Assembly: GCA_002197995.1 (NCBI GenBank) | Contig: NGZR01000004.1 | Location: 4,836,001 to 4,900,000, forward strand | Direction of reading: 5' to 3' | DNA length: 64,000 nucleotides | From: Gaeumannomyces sp. JS-464 | Taxonomy: Eukaryota; Ascomycota; Sordariomycetes; Magnaporthales; Magnaporthaceae | In this document: positions 32,456-42,978 of the stretch, piece by piece | How the letters are laid out: the number at the start of each line of letters is the position of its first letter | Position numbering within the stretch: position 1 is the stretch's first letter | Program-made: the position numbers and the translations under genes | Notes under the pieces: generated by a model | Told to the model about the DNA's origin: nothing | Database searches by the model: none | The model's input: the letters and a program-made list of their open reading frames with translations, nothing else

Positions 32456-33000
32456 TTGCAACCTTTGCCGGCGTTTAATAAGGCATGGCAAAAAGTTATT
32501 ATAAATTTTATCGTTAAACTTTTTAAATCGAAAAAGCTTTTAATAAATGTCCAATACGATAGCATTTTAGTAATAGTAAATAAGCTTATTAAATACGTTT
32601 TATTTTTACTTTATAAAAAAAGCAATAATGTTAAAAAATTGGCATATACTTTTATTAAAAACGTAATAGCGGAATATGGAACGCCGAACCGTTTAATTAC
32701 GGATAAAAATAAACTGTTTATAAGCAAATTTTAAAAAGGATTTACGGCTAATTTAAAAGCAAAGCACTTTTTATTAATTGCTTATTATCCGCAAACGAAT
32801 AAATAAATAAAACGGACGAATTAAACCATAAAACAATACCTACGGCATTACGTTAATTATAAACAAAATAACTAGGTATAATTACTTTTTATAACGCAAT
32901 TCGCGTACAATAATTTAATGCACGAAAGTATAGGAATTACACCGTTTTACGCAAGTTACGGGTTTACATTTACGGCGTACAAAAAACTTAAAACGGGAAA
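32456..33000 (+). pseudogene. integrase core relic of the chromovirus
   Basis: The longest surviving retroelement frame (32456-32734) reads FNKAWQKVIINFIVKLFKSK, then DSILVIVNKLIKYVLFLLYK, AYTFIKNVIAEYGTPNRLIT and DKNKLFISKF, the rve integrase core. His to Tyr and Gln/Arg to stop replacements beyond 32735 fit C-to-T decay. Confidence 0.85.
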
Positions 33001-33348
33001 GCACGCCTTTATAACAGGAATATAAATAAAAAGCTTATTAAATTGCATAAACAACTTTAAAAAAAAAAGCTCGAAAATTACGATAAAACATATCCACTTA
33101 AGCAAATAAAAAAAGGATTAAAAAACCGATTTTTAAAAAAAGGGATAGCGTTTATCTTTTTCGACGTAATATTAAAATAAAACGACTAAGCGATAAGCTA
33201 AACCAAAAAAACTAAAACCTTTTAAAATGCTAAAAAAATTTCGGACGTTAATTACGAACTCCGACTGCCATTAACTATAAAATCCCACCCGGTTTTTTAC
33301 GTTTCCCTATTCGAACCAGCCCCGCCGGGCTTTAAAAGCAACGAGTTA

Positions 33349-33594
33349 GTGGAAGTTAACGTAAAACAAAAATACAAAGTTAAAAAAATCCTAAGCGAGG
33401 ATATAATCGATAAAATTAAGCATTACCTGGTTAAATGGGTAAAGTACGAAATCGAAAAAAGCATTTGGAAAAAGGAAGCCAACTTTAAAAAAGCGCTGGA
33501 AACTTTAAAAAAATACCAGCGAAAGGCCCTAAAAAAAAAGTTAACCTTTATGCCGGAATTCGAATTTCGATTTAAAACACCCGCATTAAAGTAA
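33349..33594 (+). pseudogene. chromodomain relic of the chromovirus
   Basis: KYKVKKILSEDII, HYLVKWVKYEIEKSIWKKEA and NFKKALETLKKYQ match the chromodomain pattern (Y-x-VEKIL, YLVKWKGY, TWEP, NL). Such domains target integration to heterochromatin marks. Confidence 0.8.
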
Positions 33595-33599
33595 ACTTA

Positions 33600-34255
33600 C
33601 CAATCCGAAGTAAAGCTAAAAAGTCGAGGTTCGGGTTAATTATAAAATCGGCTTAGCTTAAAAATAGCGAAAGGAACTCGGGAACTGGCAAAGCGAAAGG
33701 CTTAAAAAAAGCTAACGTGCCCGCCTTTTCGGCCTCCTCCCGCTTAATACGCTCCAGCTTTTTCACGGAGTTAATACCGCGCCGGATCGCGCGCATTCTT
33801 TTTTCGTTTTATATACGCCGTTATTTTTGCAAACGTATAACCTTTCCCATCGCCGCTTTTAATTTTAAATTTAATTTAAAGTATTGGGCGGAAATTTAAC
33901 GAAGCTTTTTAAAGGAAGGATTTAAAATATCGCAACCCGTTTGGTTAAAACGTAAGCATTCCATATAACGAAAAAATCCTAAAGTAAAACGAAACACTTT
34001 TCCTGCTTTAAAACTTCGAAATAGTAGAAATAAAAAGGCATTAAAATAGCAAATGTAAAAATAAAAGCTAAAAGGTTTTTACGACGAAGGGTTAAAGTAC
34101 TAACTACGGAAGATTTCTTTTTTTGCACCCGACTAAACATTTTATTAACCGGAAAAGGAAATAGGAAAAGGTAAAAAAAAAAAGTACTTACCATTAACAA
34201 AAAAGAAAGGCAGCAATTATAATTAAAAGGATTTAGCTTAAAAAAGGAAACCTAA
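33600..34255. other. retroelement 3' untranslated region
   Basis: AT-rich sequence between the chromodomain and the 3' LTR, with a more GC-rich patch near 33715-33800. No coding motif is recognised. Confidence 0.5.
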
Positions 34256-34743
34256 TGTTACGATTAAACACAAGGACAAAAAGCGGGGAAAGGGAAAAAC
34301 GGTGGCTTAAAGCATTGCGAACCCCGAGCGGGGTACGACCACGCCCGAAGCCCTTTTCCCCTTATTACGTAATTAGGTTACCTAAGCCGAAAATGATTTG
34401 TAATTTGCCAAAAATTACAAATTACAGGAAAAAGTGATTTGTAATTTGCCAAAAATTACAAATCGCAAGGAAAGTGATTTGTAATTTGCCAAAAATCACA
34501 AATTAGGAACGATTGCCATATAAAAACTACGAGTATAAAAAAAGGAGGTTTCCTACCATTTTAAATAGTTTAAACTAAGGCTTCGGTATTAATTAACCTA
34601 AGTTAGCTTTAAGGCACCCCCTTGGGCAAGCAATTAAACTACTGTCGCCAAGTTACCCAGTTTTTTAAAACCCCCTAACCAGTGTACTGTTTTAGCACCT
34701 CTCCTAAATGTCCTACCCTAAAAGCAGAAGCCTGTTTGTAACA
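34256..34743 (+). repeat. 3' LTR of the chromovirus
   Basis: 488 bp copy of the 5' LTR. The same three palindromic units lie at about 34394-34505 and the TATA box follows at about 34532. Confidence 0.93.
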
Positions 34744-34748
34744 TAAGG
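34744..34748. repeat. 5 bp target-site duplication, right copy (TAAGG)
   Basis: Directly after the 3' LTR, identical to 27565-27569. Confidence 0.92.
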
Positions 34749-36783
34749 CTAACGAAGGCTTTTGGAACGCCAAAATGACGAGTTTTACCCATTAAAGCCA
34801 CGGTCGCCTCCCTTTTAACGCAATAAAGCCTTTCGTTCGCTAACAAGCTTTAGCTTTTACTAATAGGCATTGGAAGTTTTTACACTTTTTATTCGAAAAC
34901 TTTACCGTCCACACGCGATCGATATTCGACCTTTGCCGGGCCCGTTTTCTTACCGTGCTTTAAAGCCTACCAACGTTATACAAATATAGGGCGGCTTATA
35001 GGAAGGCGAAGGTTAACGGATATAAGCCTGCCGCGGTTTTAATGCGGGTTTTAAGCGACCTGGAGGTTGTATTTAAAGCTTTTAACCCGCCCGATTTCCT
35101 TTAGGGAAATCCAAAAACGACTACCACTTTGCCGGCGTTGCTTGGGCATACGAAAAAGCCGTCCCTTTTTTTCGAGCTAACTCGCACTGCTTTTAAATCG
35201 ATATTACTTACAAAACGAACCGCAATAATATGCACCTTTTAACGGCTGTAATCCTAATTAACGAACGCACGACGATACCGGCTTTTTGGAAGCTAATAAA
35301 CAACGAAACGAAAGCGACTTTCCTTTGGCTTTTTGGTGCCCTCCGCGATTTTTTATTAGCCTTCGAAATCCCTGCCTTTAAAATCGCCCTTACGAACTTA
35401 AATTCCCGCCTGCGCACCGGCTTTTAAGCTCGTTTTCCTTTCGCAAAAATGCAGTTTTGCGTTTATTATATAAACGCCGATGTTATCCTTTAAATAAAGA
35501 AAAATGGAGCAAATTTGCGGCCGCGGAAGCCCTCGAGGGATCGCTTAATTAAAACTCCCAAAACGAGGCCCGGCGAAAGTTGGGGGCCGGGCCGGGTTTT
35601 AACGAGGGCGAAGCTAACAAGGCTAACGAGGAGGATTTACGTACTTTTAATAACAATTACCGACGGATTTGGTTTGCCTAAGGCCTAAATGCTTACCAAT
35701 ACGACCTTAACGAAGTTTCCCATACCCGGGCCGGCTTTTTTACCCTTTAAAAGCACGTCGTTTATACCAAAAACCGTTAAGCGCATAAAAAGCTATAAAT
35801 AAGCTTGTAAAAAAGTTTTTTAAGCAAACGAGTTTAATTAACTATTTGCAACAAACCGTTTGGCCTTCCCGACGGCAATGGGCTTATTGCTATACCAAAT
35901 ACAACCCTAATTAAGGCGTAATTAGTACCGCCGGCGCCGAAAGGAATTACGGATCCCTTAAAACGTACGACCTTTCCTTTCGATCAACGTTAGCCCAAAT
36001 TGAACAGGCAACTCGCCTGCAAACGGGGCACAAAATCGCGGCTTTTGAGGACCGCCAACGGGCTTCCCACGCGCGCGTAAGGTGGGATTACGCCGGCCGT
36101 TCGTGGGCAGGGGCCCTCCCTTTGCGAGCGTCGTTGTGGTGCCTTGATTTCCTCGAACAGATTAACCTCCGTGCCCTATCAACGTTCCCCTCCCGCAAAC
36201 ACCCAACCGGTTTAGATATCGGCCCTTGCACCAACTTTACGCGTGCGCAATACGGCCTGCCCTGCCCCCACGAGCTTATTGCACTGCAAAGGGTTCAGCG
36301 CCGGGATTCGCAGGCCCCTGGCCTGCAGATCGCCGCCGTAGATAGCTTTTGGCTGCACCCGGGCAGTCGCTTTACGCACGACCCTTTACTGCGAGTTACA
36401 GAGCCGGTTGGGGTTAGGAAAGGCCGGCCTCCAGGCGCCGGCCCGTTTAACGAGGCGCCGGCGGCAAGGCTCGCACCCGCGCCCGCACGGGTATACGGGC
36501 CAGCGCAAGGCGGGATTACTCTCAACACGAACTGGGTGCCTCCCTGGATGCACGTGACGAGGCTGACGAGGGTCCGGCTCTTACTTTCGGCATTCCCCTG
36601 CCCTTAACGCCGGCCGCCCTGCCCTAACGCCGGCCACCCTGCCTTTAAGGCTGGCTGGGAGGGCCTCCACGTCTTTCCAGCGCCTGCGCCGGCCTTTGAC
36701 GAGTTTTTTAATCCCTTTGCGAATCCCTAGGCCCCTCTGTAGCCCTAGATAGACGGCCTCAACGCCGTCCCCCTGCACTTTTC

Positions 36784-36930
36784 CTATGTAATTTGGCGGT
36801 TTAACACCGCGTTTTGCTCGTTTATTAATAAATTGCTCGTAGCGATAACTTCTATTTGCTTCCCTTCTGTTAATTGCACGCCTGCCTGCATTAAAGCCTG
36901 TGTTCGTTTGTGCGTGCGCGCCATAGAAAA
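36784..36930 (-). other. small open frame on the minus strand near the MULE right end
   Basis: Reading inward from the right terminal repeat, an ATG near 36925 opens MARTHKRTQALMQAGVQLTE, then GKQIEVIATSNLLINEQNAV and a stop at 36784. It is convergent with the transposase gene. It may be chance, a relic of a second MULE gene, or the start of a longer decayed frame. Confidence 0.3.
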
Positions 36931-36954
36931 GTCCATGCGCGCCGATATCGGGGT

Positions 36955-37000
36955 GGAGTGCGTGTGGGAGCAAAAAGGGTGCGTGCCCGGGAAGGGCCTC
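36955..37000 (-). repeat. MULE right terminal inverted repeat
   Basis: 46 bp, an exact inverse complement of 27009-27054. Confidence 0.95.
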
Positions 37001-37008
37001 CTACCGAT
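37001..37008. repeat. 8 bp target-site duplication, right copy (CTACCGAT)
   Basis: Immediately outside the right MULE terminal repeat, identical to 27001-27008. Confidence 0.95.
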
Positions 37009-38650
37009 GACGGCAAGGCTGCCGCCATGGTCAAAATGGCAGCCGTTTATCGTCAGGCGCGGACACGTATTGGTTTTGGATGCTGCCTTTTCCAATCTTT
37101 CAACACTTGACATGGGCCATTCGAGATCTGTTTCCGCGTGTTGCACTTCTCTACCTGGATGCGGAGACTCTGGACTCTGCAGGGTGAGCCTGGATCATGA
37201 CTGCGTAACATGCCCAGACTTCTGGCTGACAATTCCAAGAGGGAGCACTGACGAGGTCACACTTCTTTCAGTTCGCAGACCGGCCTATCAGCCTGGAGAT
37301 CGAATTTTCCAGGGCTGAGGAGCTAAGCTGCCACGATTACAGACTTCACGGCATGCGTACCGACCTTGGTTCCAAGGTATGTTCGCGACCCTTGCTCTTC
37401 AGTGGTCTACGCAACCTCGGCCAGGTAACCCTGACTCTACAGTGCAGCTAGCCAGTCTTCAACTTGTGTATTCTGAGAAGGGCTCACTGCCCCCTCTCCC
37501 CCAATTTATCGTCGCCTTTACCACCTCCGGAAGCTCCTTTATTCACGCACTGTCTCTGTACCCTCGGACGAGCCGCTATGCATCGCCACGCTGCTATCTT
37601 TCGACCTCGGCCCGGAGATACGGCGGAATGCCAGCCGAGCTGAAATGATGGCCCGGATCTGGGAGCTGATGGCTCAGAGTGGTTTTCTCGGGATACAAGC
37701 CAGTATCGTGTTCTCTGTTGACAACCCCATACCGATCCGCGGCTGGGCTGGGCGCCAATCAGCTTGCTCAGAGAGCTCACACCCGAAGGAATCCTGGAAG
37801 CTCGCGACGTTGTCCAACGCTTCGCCGCGCCCACGCATGAAGATACCCTTGGGGTCCCAACGAGTCTGGGTCTCAGAGTATGTATCCCAGGCTTGAGAAT
37901 CAAGCTGAGCCCTTGGAGACCGGAGCGGCGCGGCGACGAGATGCTTTGGAAATGGCTGCTCGAGATGCCTCCGCATGAGGATCTTAACTGTCAAAGTGAT
38001 AGGACGGGCGACTGGTTTCGAGTCCGTGCCATACACCCAGTACCGAGAAGTCAGCCGGCAGGTAGTGAAAACGAGCCGCGTCCATGCCCCTTGTACGAGA
38101 TCGTTCGGTCAGGTCGGACATACCTGATCCCCGAGCCTGAAACAACGAAACCAACGCAAACGAGACTGTGGCTTCTCTGCCAAGAGCAGAGTCCTGCTGG
38201 GCACGAGGCAGGGATTCCGCTTTCATCTTGTTTCATCGCGCCCTCTCTCACTCGACCTGCAATTCCCGTCTATATACGCGCCTATGCTGTGGCTACCAAA
38301 CCGGCGATACCTACTCGGCGGGCATGAATGCTATCCAAATCCTTGCCAGAGCGGCCGCGCGCCACCAAGCGACCTCAAGGCTTCTCGAGCTGGAAGACTC
38401 TGGGGCAACCGAGGGTGGTTCTGAGTACCAGACAACCCTTCTGGAAATTCGTGACTTTTTGAAGAAACAAGCGGCCTTGGCGTTTGAACAAGACGAGCAT
38501 TTCAGGAAATTTGTCCAGCAGTCGCTTTCGTGCAGAAATCTGGAAATGTGGAAGTCGGTGCCGCTTTACTTGCCATGCAACATTGTTTTGGAGAATTCCG
38601 AGGAGCTGGAAAACCAAGTCTGGGATATAGATCGGGAAGTTCTGGACTGA
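37001..38650 (+). pseudogene. HET-domain protein gene, 3' half
   Basis: Directly after the MULE the HET domain resumes: GKAAAMVKMAAVYRQA, then in a shifted frame HVLVLDAAFSNLSTLDMGH, then FSTWMRRLWTLQG, the conserved C-terminal HET-domain tract. Downstream segments on the same strand match the tail of this protein type: DEPLCIATLLSFDLGPEIRR, then WAPISLLRELTPEGILEARD, VVQRFAAPTHEDTLGVPTSL and DEMLWKWLLEMPPHEDLN. A last frame, ending at 38650, carries EIRDFLKKQAALAFEQDEHF. At least three frame changes and a stop after GEPGS show decay beyond the insertion itself. Together with 25708-27008 this was a single gene of roughly 900 codons. Confidence 0.78.
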
Positions 38651-39579
38651 ACAATGTCGAAACCCCCGGGCGTAAATGATGCATGCCGCAGACGTCAGTG
38701 TCACTTAATTAGTGTGGAAGAATTCGACTCGACGCGGAGATGCTCTGGTATACTGTTCTAGGCAGAGTCAAATGTGATTCTCTGTCGCCAAGGACCCGGA
38801 CGAAATACCCCTCAAGGCCCAGTGTGAACAAGACCCTGTGTAAGCGGGGAAACCCGGTCTTGGCGATGCAAGCTTCGGCTGGTATGTTATCCCATCGGAT
38901 GAGCAACAGCTGCAGGAGAGGCGTCTAGCGGTGAAGTTTGGCCACATGCAGGACGGATGTCCGAGTCCACGCATGCCCCTCTTCGGGTCCAAATGGACAC
39001 AAGAAAACGCTCAACTGTCTAATACCCGATGGACGCCATAAAGCCGGGCGGCAGGCCATGCAGAACCCCGCTCTCTTCGATGAACAGAGTCTTCCGACAT
39101 GTGCTGGGCAAAAACCTGTTTCGGCTTTTGCGCATGCGTTGGCTGGAACGCCCCAGACCCCGAGCCAGCCATGGCGGAGAAAAGCCTACCAATGGAACCC
39201 TCTGAGAAAAGCAGACATCCGATGTGATAACTAGGCATAAGTGCTCAGTCAGCGGGGACCACGACAGCGAATGGTAAGAAGAGGAAACTGCACTTTGCGG
39301 TACGATATGCGTAGCATCGACCGGAAGCCAAATTGTCAGAGCGAACGTGGCCGCTTCAGTGGCGCCGTGAGCGGGTATTGGGTGACGAAATCGTGGACAA
39401 CAGGAGGGTGATGAGAGTACATCTGGATCAAACCCCTATAAACCAGACATATCCTGCACCGAAGATTATCAGCACTTTCTCAGTCTCACGGTACATCGCT
39501 GTGAAAAACACAGCACAGCGCATTTGCTTCCAAGCTCTCCAGTTACTCACTTGCAAAAGTCTCGTACACGCTTTTGACA
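38651..39579. other. intergenic, no gene recognised
   Basis: This is the 3' flank of the HET pseudogene and 5' flank of the NLP gene. Short frames carry no motif. Confidence 0.45.
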
Positions 39580-40563
39580 ATGCATTATTTTGCCACCACC
39601 GCACTCCTCCTCGGGGCATGGCGGGCAGGGCACTGGCGGCCACCACCGTCATCCCCGCCGACGTTCCCTTCGCCACCCCGTGGGTTGCCATCGAGGTACC
39701 CGCGGGCTACGTGGAGGAGAACGAGGCGGCTAACATCACGGAGATCGCAGATATCACGGAGCTGAGGCGGCGCGACATCCGCGGCGCGCTGCCGGTGCGC
39801 GCCCTCGACATCGAGCACCAGTTCCAGCCCGTGCTGGACTTTGACAAGGACGGCTGCTACTACACGTCCGCAATCGATCCCTAAGGCAACAGGAACCCGG
39901 GACTGCCTTGCCGGGCAGGCGTCCCGCCAACTGCCTCAGGGCCACCTGCCGCGAGCCCAACCGTCTGCAGAACAGCAACGTTTACAGCCGGGCGCGCTGC
40001 AATAACGGCTGGTGCGCCATCATGTGAGTCGAAAACCCTGCTCCCCGACCACAGGTCCCATCCAACAGACAAGGTGGAACTGACGATTCTCCCCCAGGTA
40101 CGAGTACTACTTCGAAAAGGACCAGGTCCTGTGCGGCAGCTACGCCGCGGGCCACCGGCACGACTGGGAAAACATCGTCATCTTCGTGCGGGACAAGCAG
40201 GTGCGGCGCGTCGCGCCGTCGTGCCACGCCCAGTACGACAAGGCGACCAACTCGCCGCGCCTGAAGGGCCAGCGCGCAAAGGTGGTGTACCACAAGGACG
40301 GCGGGCGCACGCACTGCTTCCGCTTCGCGACGGCGGCCGACGACAAGATCGAGAACTACACGGGCGAGTGGTTCCTCGGCCGCCTCGTCGGCTGGCTCGG
40401 CTGGCCCAGCGTCGGCCTGCGCGACAAGGCCATGCAGCCGTACGGCGGGCCCAACGCCAAGCTGCCCGACGGGCTGTTCAAGGAGTACCTGCGCAGGGCG
40501 GCCGGCAACCAGGTCCCGGGGTTCAACCCTAATGTGGATGGCCCGATCCCCGTCTGGGCCTGA
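39580..40563 (+). pseudogene. NPP1/NLP-family secreted protein gene, broken
   Basis: A short secretory leader begins at the ATG at 39580. The next part is in another frame and shows QPVLDFDKDGCYYTSAID, typical of the N-terminal part of necrosis- and ethylene-inducing-like proteins. The family heptapeptide GHRHDWE lies just after a 74 bp intron (40024-40097). The C-terminal half is open to the stop at 40563. Breaks: a frame change in the leader near 39620, TAA directly after AIDP (39882-39884) and another frame change near 39932. Known NLPs are secreted proteins that bind plant sphingolipids; many disrupt plasma membranes. As it stands this copy does not encode a full product. The stop could be a C-to-T change; the frame changes could be errors. 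Confidence 0.8.
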
Positions 40564-41405
40564 GGTGGTGCCTGGGCTGTGTGGCTGCAGCGAGAGGTGG
40601 CTTGCGTGGCGAGTGTTCGCCTGTGGTTTGGGGGGGAATGTGTTGTGGCGTGTGGCTGTGTTGTGTCGTCCTGGTCGGGTGTCGCCTCCAAGGCATTCTA
40701 CCATATGCAGGTTTTACTGGTCGGACAATGTCACGCCTTGTCGGCGTGACCCGAGGGACCCAGCGCGTTCCAGATAATGCCTAGAAATTTTGTGCTCACC
40801 TGTCACTCTCGCAGTCTGCATGCTCGGGTCCAATGCTGTGGTCATTTCACCAACGTGGCCCAATCGAGCGGCCCAAAGCGGTCCTACGGTAAGAAATGAC
40901 GTTGTCTGGATCCTTCCCCACAGAGATTGGTTTGTTGACGTCTAGAAATAAGCTGCCTGTCAGCCTTAAACGGTGCCGGTTGTGCCTGGCGCCCCTTGGC
41001 GCATTCCCTATGTGGCAATTCATCGACCACTGTTGATGTCACTCCAGAACAACCGTGATCCTTCCCCAACTGCGCCTGGTCCATACGGCCAACCATCGTT
41101 CTCTAGCCAACGGTTCACAATGGCCTCTGGTGCTGATCCAAACGCGTGACCGGCGGCCTCTGGCAAGCGCTGTGGTGAAAGAGAAATCTCGAGCCGCCTT
41201 ATGTTATGGTATCTTGGCTGTCTCGTTGGATCCGTCTATATCAGTGCGGGCTTCGTTGCCCGCGAAGTGATGATGGAGTCGAGTTGGTTTATTCTCTATT
41301 CGCGGACGGGAAATCGACAAACACCACCGTCACAAGAAGCCTCGAGTACGCCCTCGGTACCCCAAACAGCTAGTAACTTGTACGGCCACCAAGCACCACG
41401 ACACA
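40564..41405. other. intergenic, no gene recognised
   Basis: Nothing recognisable on either strand; short frames only. Confidence 0.45.
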
Positions 41406-41877
41406 ATGCACCTCCCTGCCGAACTTCGCTTTCCTAACCCCGACCTCCCCATCGCAAAGGGACTCGCGACCACCGAGCAACTTGCCAACATCCGGAGGCA
41501 GCTCCCAGGCCGGCCAGGCCCCTCCCAAGACTTCGAAGACACCCGCAATGCGGTGCACACGGGCGCCACCGTCATCAGCATCGGCGCCATCGTCGGCATC
41601 GTCCTCGGCGCCGCCGCCTTCATCGCCTTGATCGTCGCCGTCTGCCTGCTGTACAAGCGCCGGAGGCGCGTCGCCCGCGGCGCGGGTGGCGCCGTCAACG
41701 AGTTCCGCTACGGCGCTGGCTGGGGCGGCGGGCACAAGGGGGTGCGCCACCACCACGGCGGGCACAAGGGGGGTGCACCACCACCACGGCGGCCACGCCG
41801 ACCCGGCTGTTCACAATGGGAACCCGGCGGGGCACACGACGGCGCCAGCTGCGTCGTACGGCCCGGCGCATGCATAG
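41406..41877 (+). CDS. small single-pass membrane protein with His/Gly-rich tail (one frameshift)
   Basis: From the ATG at 41406 about 55 polar residues precede one membrane helix (VISIGAIVGIVLGAAAFIAL, then IVAVCLLYKRRRR); the positive stop-transfer residues suggest a cytoplasmic C-terminus. The tail has two GGHKG repeats and His runs. The original frame runs on to 42143 with unconvincing sequence. A shift at the G run near 41766-41771 instead gives HHHHGGHADPAVHNGNPAGH and a natural stop at 41877, which I prefer. The family is unknown; the His-rich tail could bind metal. Confidence 0.6.
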
Positions 41878-42130
41878 ATCGAGGGATCCCGCAGATGGGC
41901 GATAGTATGAAGGTCCCGAGCAGCGACTTAATCCTCCTCCTACCTGGATTTACTTCTCCCGATAATTCTCGGCTCGCAAATAACGAAGCACAGCCCACAT
42001 CAAATTTGGGTGTTTTTCTTTTCCTTTTTTTCTTGGTTATTCGTTATTATGTACGTCACCATCGGTCGGGTATGTCGAGTAACAAAATGACCATTTTTCC
42101 TTTGTACATAACGCCGTTTACATCACGTCC

Positions 42131-42978
42131 TCAATCCCAGTAATACGAATGGATATCCAAACCCATAAACTCATCAACATACGACTTCCCCACCCCATCC
42201 CCCGCAGCACCCGCGCAGACCGCCAGTGGCATGAAGTGCTCCGCCCCGTTGGGCGGGTGGCTGACGTAGGCGTGCGGCCACTCGCGCCAGCCCGCAAACT
42301 TGTCCTCCCTCTCCTTGACGCTCTCGGTAAGCGCGGCGTCCGTCATCGCGGCGTTCCAGGCCTTGTGCAGCGCTGTGAACTCGGCGTCGGACCCGGCCTT
42401 GCCGGCAAACATCTCGCGCAGGTTGTGGAAGGACGCGAAGCCGCTGCCGACAACGGCGACGTTGCGCTCCGCGCGCAGGGCGGCGAGCGCGCGGCCCAGA
42501 GCAAAGTGGGCGCGCGCGTCGTCGCCCCGCATGACCGACACCTGCAACACCGGCACGTCGGCGGCCGGGCGCGCGAGCAGCAGCGGCACGAAGACGCCGT
42601 GGTCGTAGCCCCGGTCCAGATGCAGGGAAGGGGAGAGCCCTTGCTCCCTGGCGAGCTCGGCCAGGCGCGCCGCGAGGTCGGGCGCGCCCGGGGCCGGTAC
42701 TTGAACTCGTAGGCCTCGGGCGGGAAGTTGTAGTAGTCGAAGATGAGGTCCGGGCTCGCGCCAGAGGTGATGGACGGGAAGCTGCCGGACGGAGCCACCC
42801 AGTGGGCGGTGACAAGGACGATGGCGGTGGGGCGGCGCGCCGGGTCCTGGTCGTTGAGACGCAGGATCTCGGGGACGCGCTCGCGCATCGACTTGGTCAT
42901 TTGCGCCGAGTCAGGATGGCCCAGCAGCGGCATGGGGCCGCCGCCGTGGGAGAGAGCGATGACGGCTCCGCGGGGCAT
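42131..42978 (-). CDS. LigB-type class III extradiol dioxygenase (4,5-DOPA dioxygenase-like), one frameshift
   Basis: The ATG at 42978 begins MPRGAVIALSHGGGPMPLLG. The conserved metal and catalytic histidines of the family are visible: HGGGP near residue 11, VLVTAHWVAPSGSFPSI near residue 65, GYDHGVFVPLLLARP near residue 135, and AEHFMPLAV near residue 235. These non-haem iron (or zinc) enzymes cleave catechol rings; plant and fungal members convert L-DOPA to betalamic acid precursors or act on other catechols. The frame changes near 42695, within a GC run, and one missing base would repair it. Length, about 282 residues, is normal. The substrate is not known; aromatic or lignin-derived catechols are plausible in a plant-associated fungus. 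Confidence 0.8.

Larger units (their letters stand above)
27570..34743 (+). mobile_element. Gypsy-type LTR retrotransposon with chromodomain (chromovirus), RIP-degraded, 7,174 bp
   Basis: LTRs of 490 and 488 bp (27570-28059 and 34256-34743) begin TGTTAC and end GTAACA, flanked by TAAGG duplications. Internal coding traces on the plus strand run gag (NSKVKNWFEPI; degenerate zinc knuckle KCFKCSQLSYIKKNC near 29010), reverse transcriptase ([20 protein letters not shown] near 31055), RNase H, integrase (DSILVIVNKLIKYVLFLLYK near 32555) and chromodomain (KYKVKKIL to HYLVKWVKYE near 33370). RT before integrase plus a terminal chromodomain defines the Gypsy chromoviruses. The sequence is saturated with TAA/TAG and TpA, as RIP would leave it; no domain is intact. 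It inserted in the MULE transposase gene after the MULE entered the HET gene. Confidence 0.93.
27168..36730 (+). pseudogene. MULE transposase gene, split and decayed
   Basis: The ATG at 27168 has a favourable context (CCGCCACC before it) and starts MNEVITISSDDDDEAAG. A 24 bp C run (27262-27285) follows, then TYEAFMQAISAYFDAEGI, typical of the FAR1/Mu N-terminal DNA-binding region. The gene breaks at 27565-27569 where the retrotransposon entered and resumes at 34744. The second part carries the transposase core (DITYKTNRNNMHLLTAV; ALRDFLLAFEIPAF), the AERNYGSLKTYD region, the SWIM-like zinc finger (GLPCPHELIAL) and a tail FDEFFNPFANP before TAG at 36728-36730. Many TAA/TAG codons and TpA-rich stretches suggest RIP. 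It cannot encode an active transposase. Confidence 0.8.
27009..37000 (+). mobile_element. MULE DNA transposon (2.8 kb) carrying a nested LTR retrotransposon
   Basis: The element has perfect 46 bp terminal inverted repeats, 27009-27054 (beginning GAGGCCCTTCCCGGGCACGC) and 36955-37000, flanked by the 8 bp duplication CTACCGAT. Without the nested retroelement (7,174 bp plus 5 bp duplication) its own length is 2,813 bp. Its coding fragments are Mutator-like: a FAR1/Mu-type N-terminal segment at 27330-27570, DITYKTNRNNMHLLTAV near 35200, an AERNYGSLKTYDLSFRSTLA segment near 35935, and a SWIM-like Cys/His segment (GLPCPHELIAL) near 36250. The family matches fungal Hop-type MULEs. It sits exactly in the HET domain of the host gene. 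Confidence 0.9.

Noticed and set aside
27570..34743. CRISPR-like interpretation of the spaced repeats in the LTRs
   Set aside because: Only three units per LTR, palindromic, duplicated exactly in both LTRs of a eukaryotic retroelement, with no spacer diversity.
41877..42143. C-terminal extension of the small membrane protein to 42143
   Set aside because: The extension has no coding character, while a shift at the G run gives a natural His-rich tail ending at 41877.
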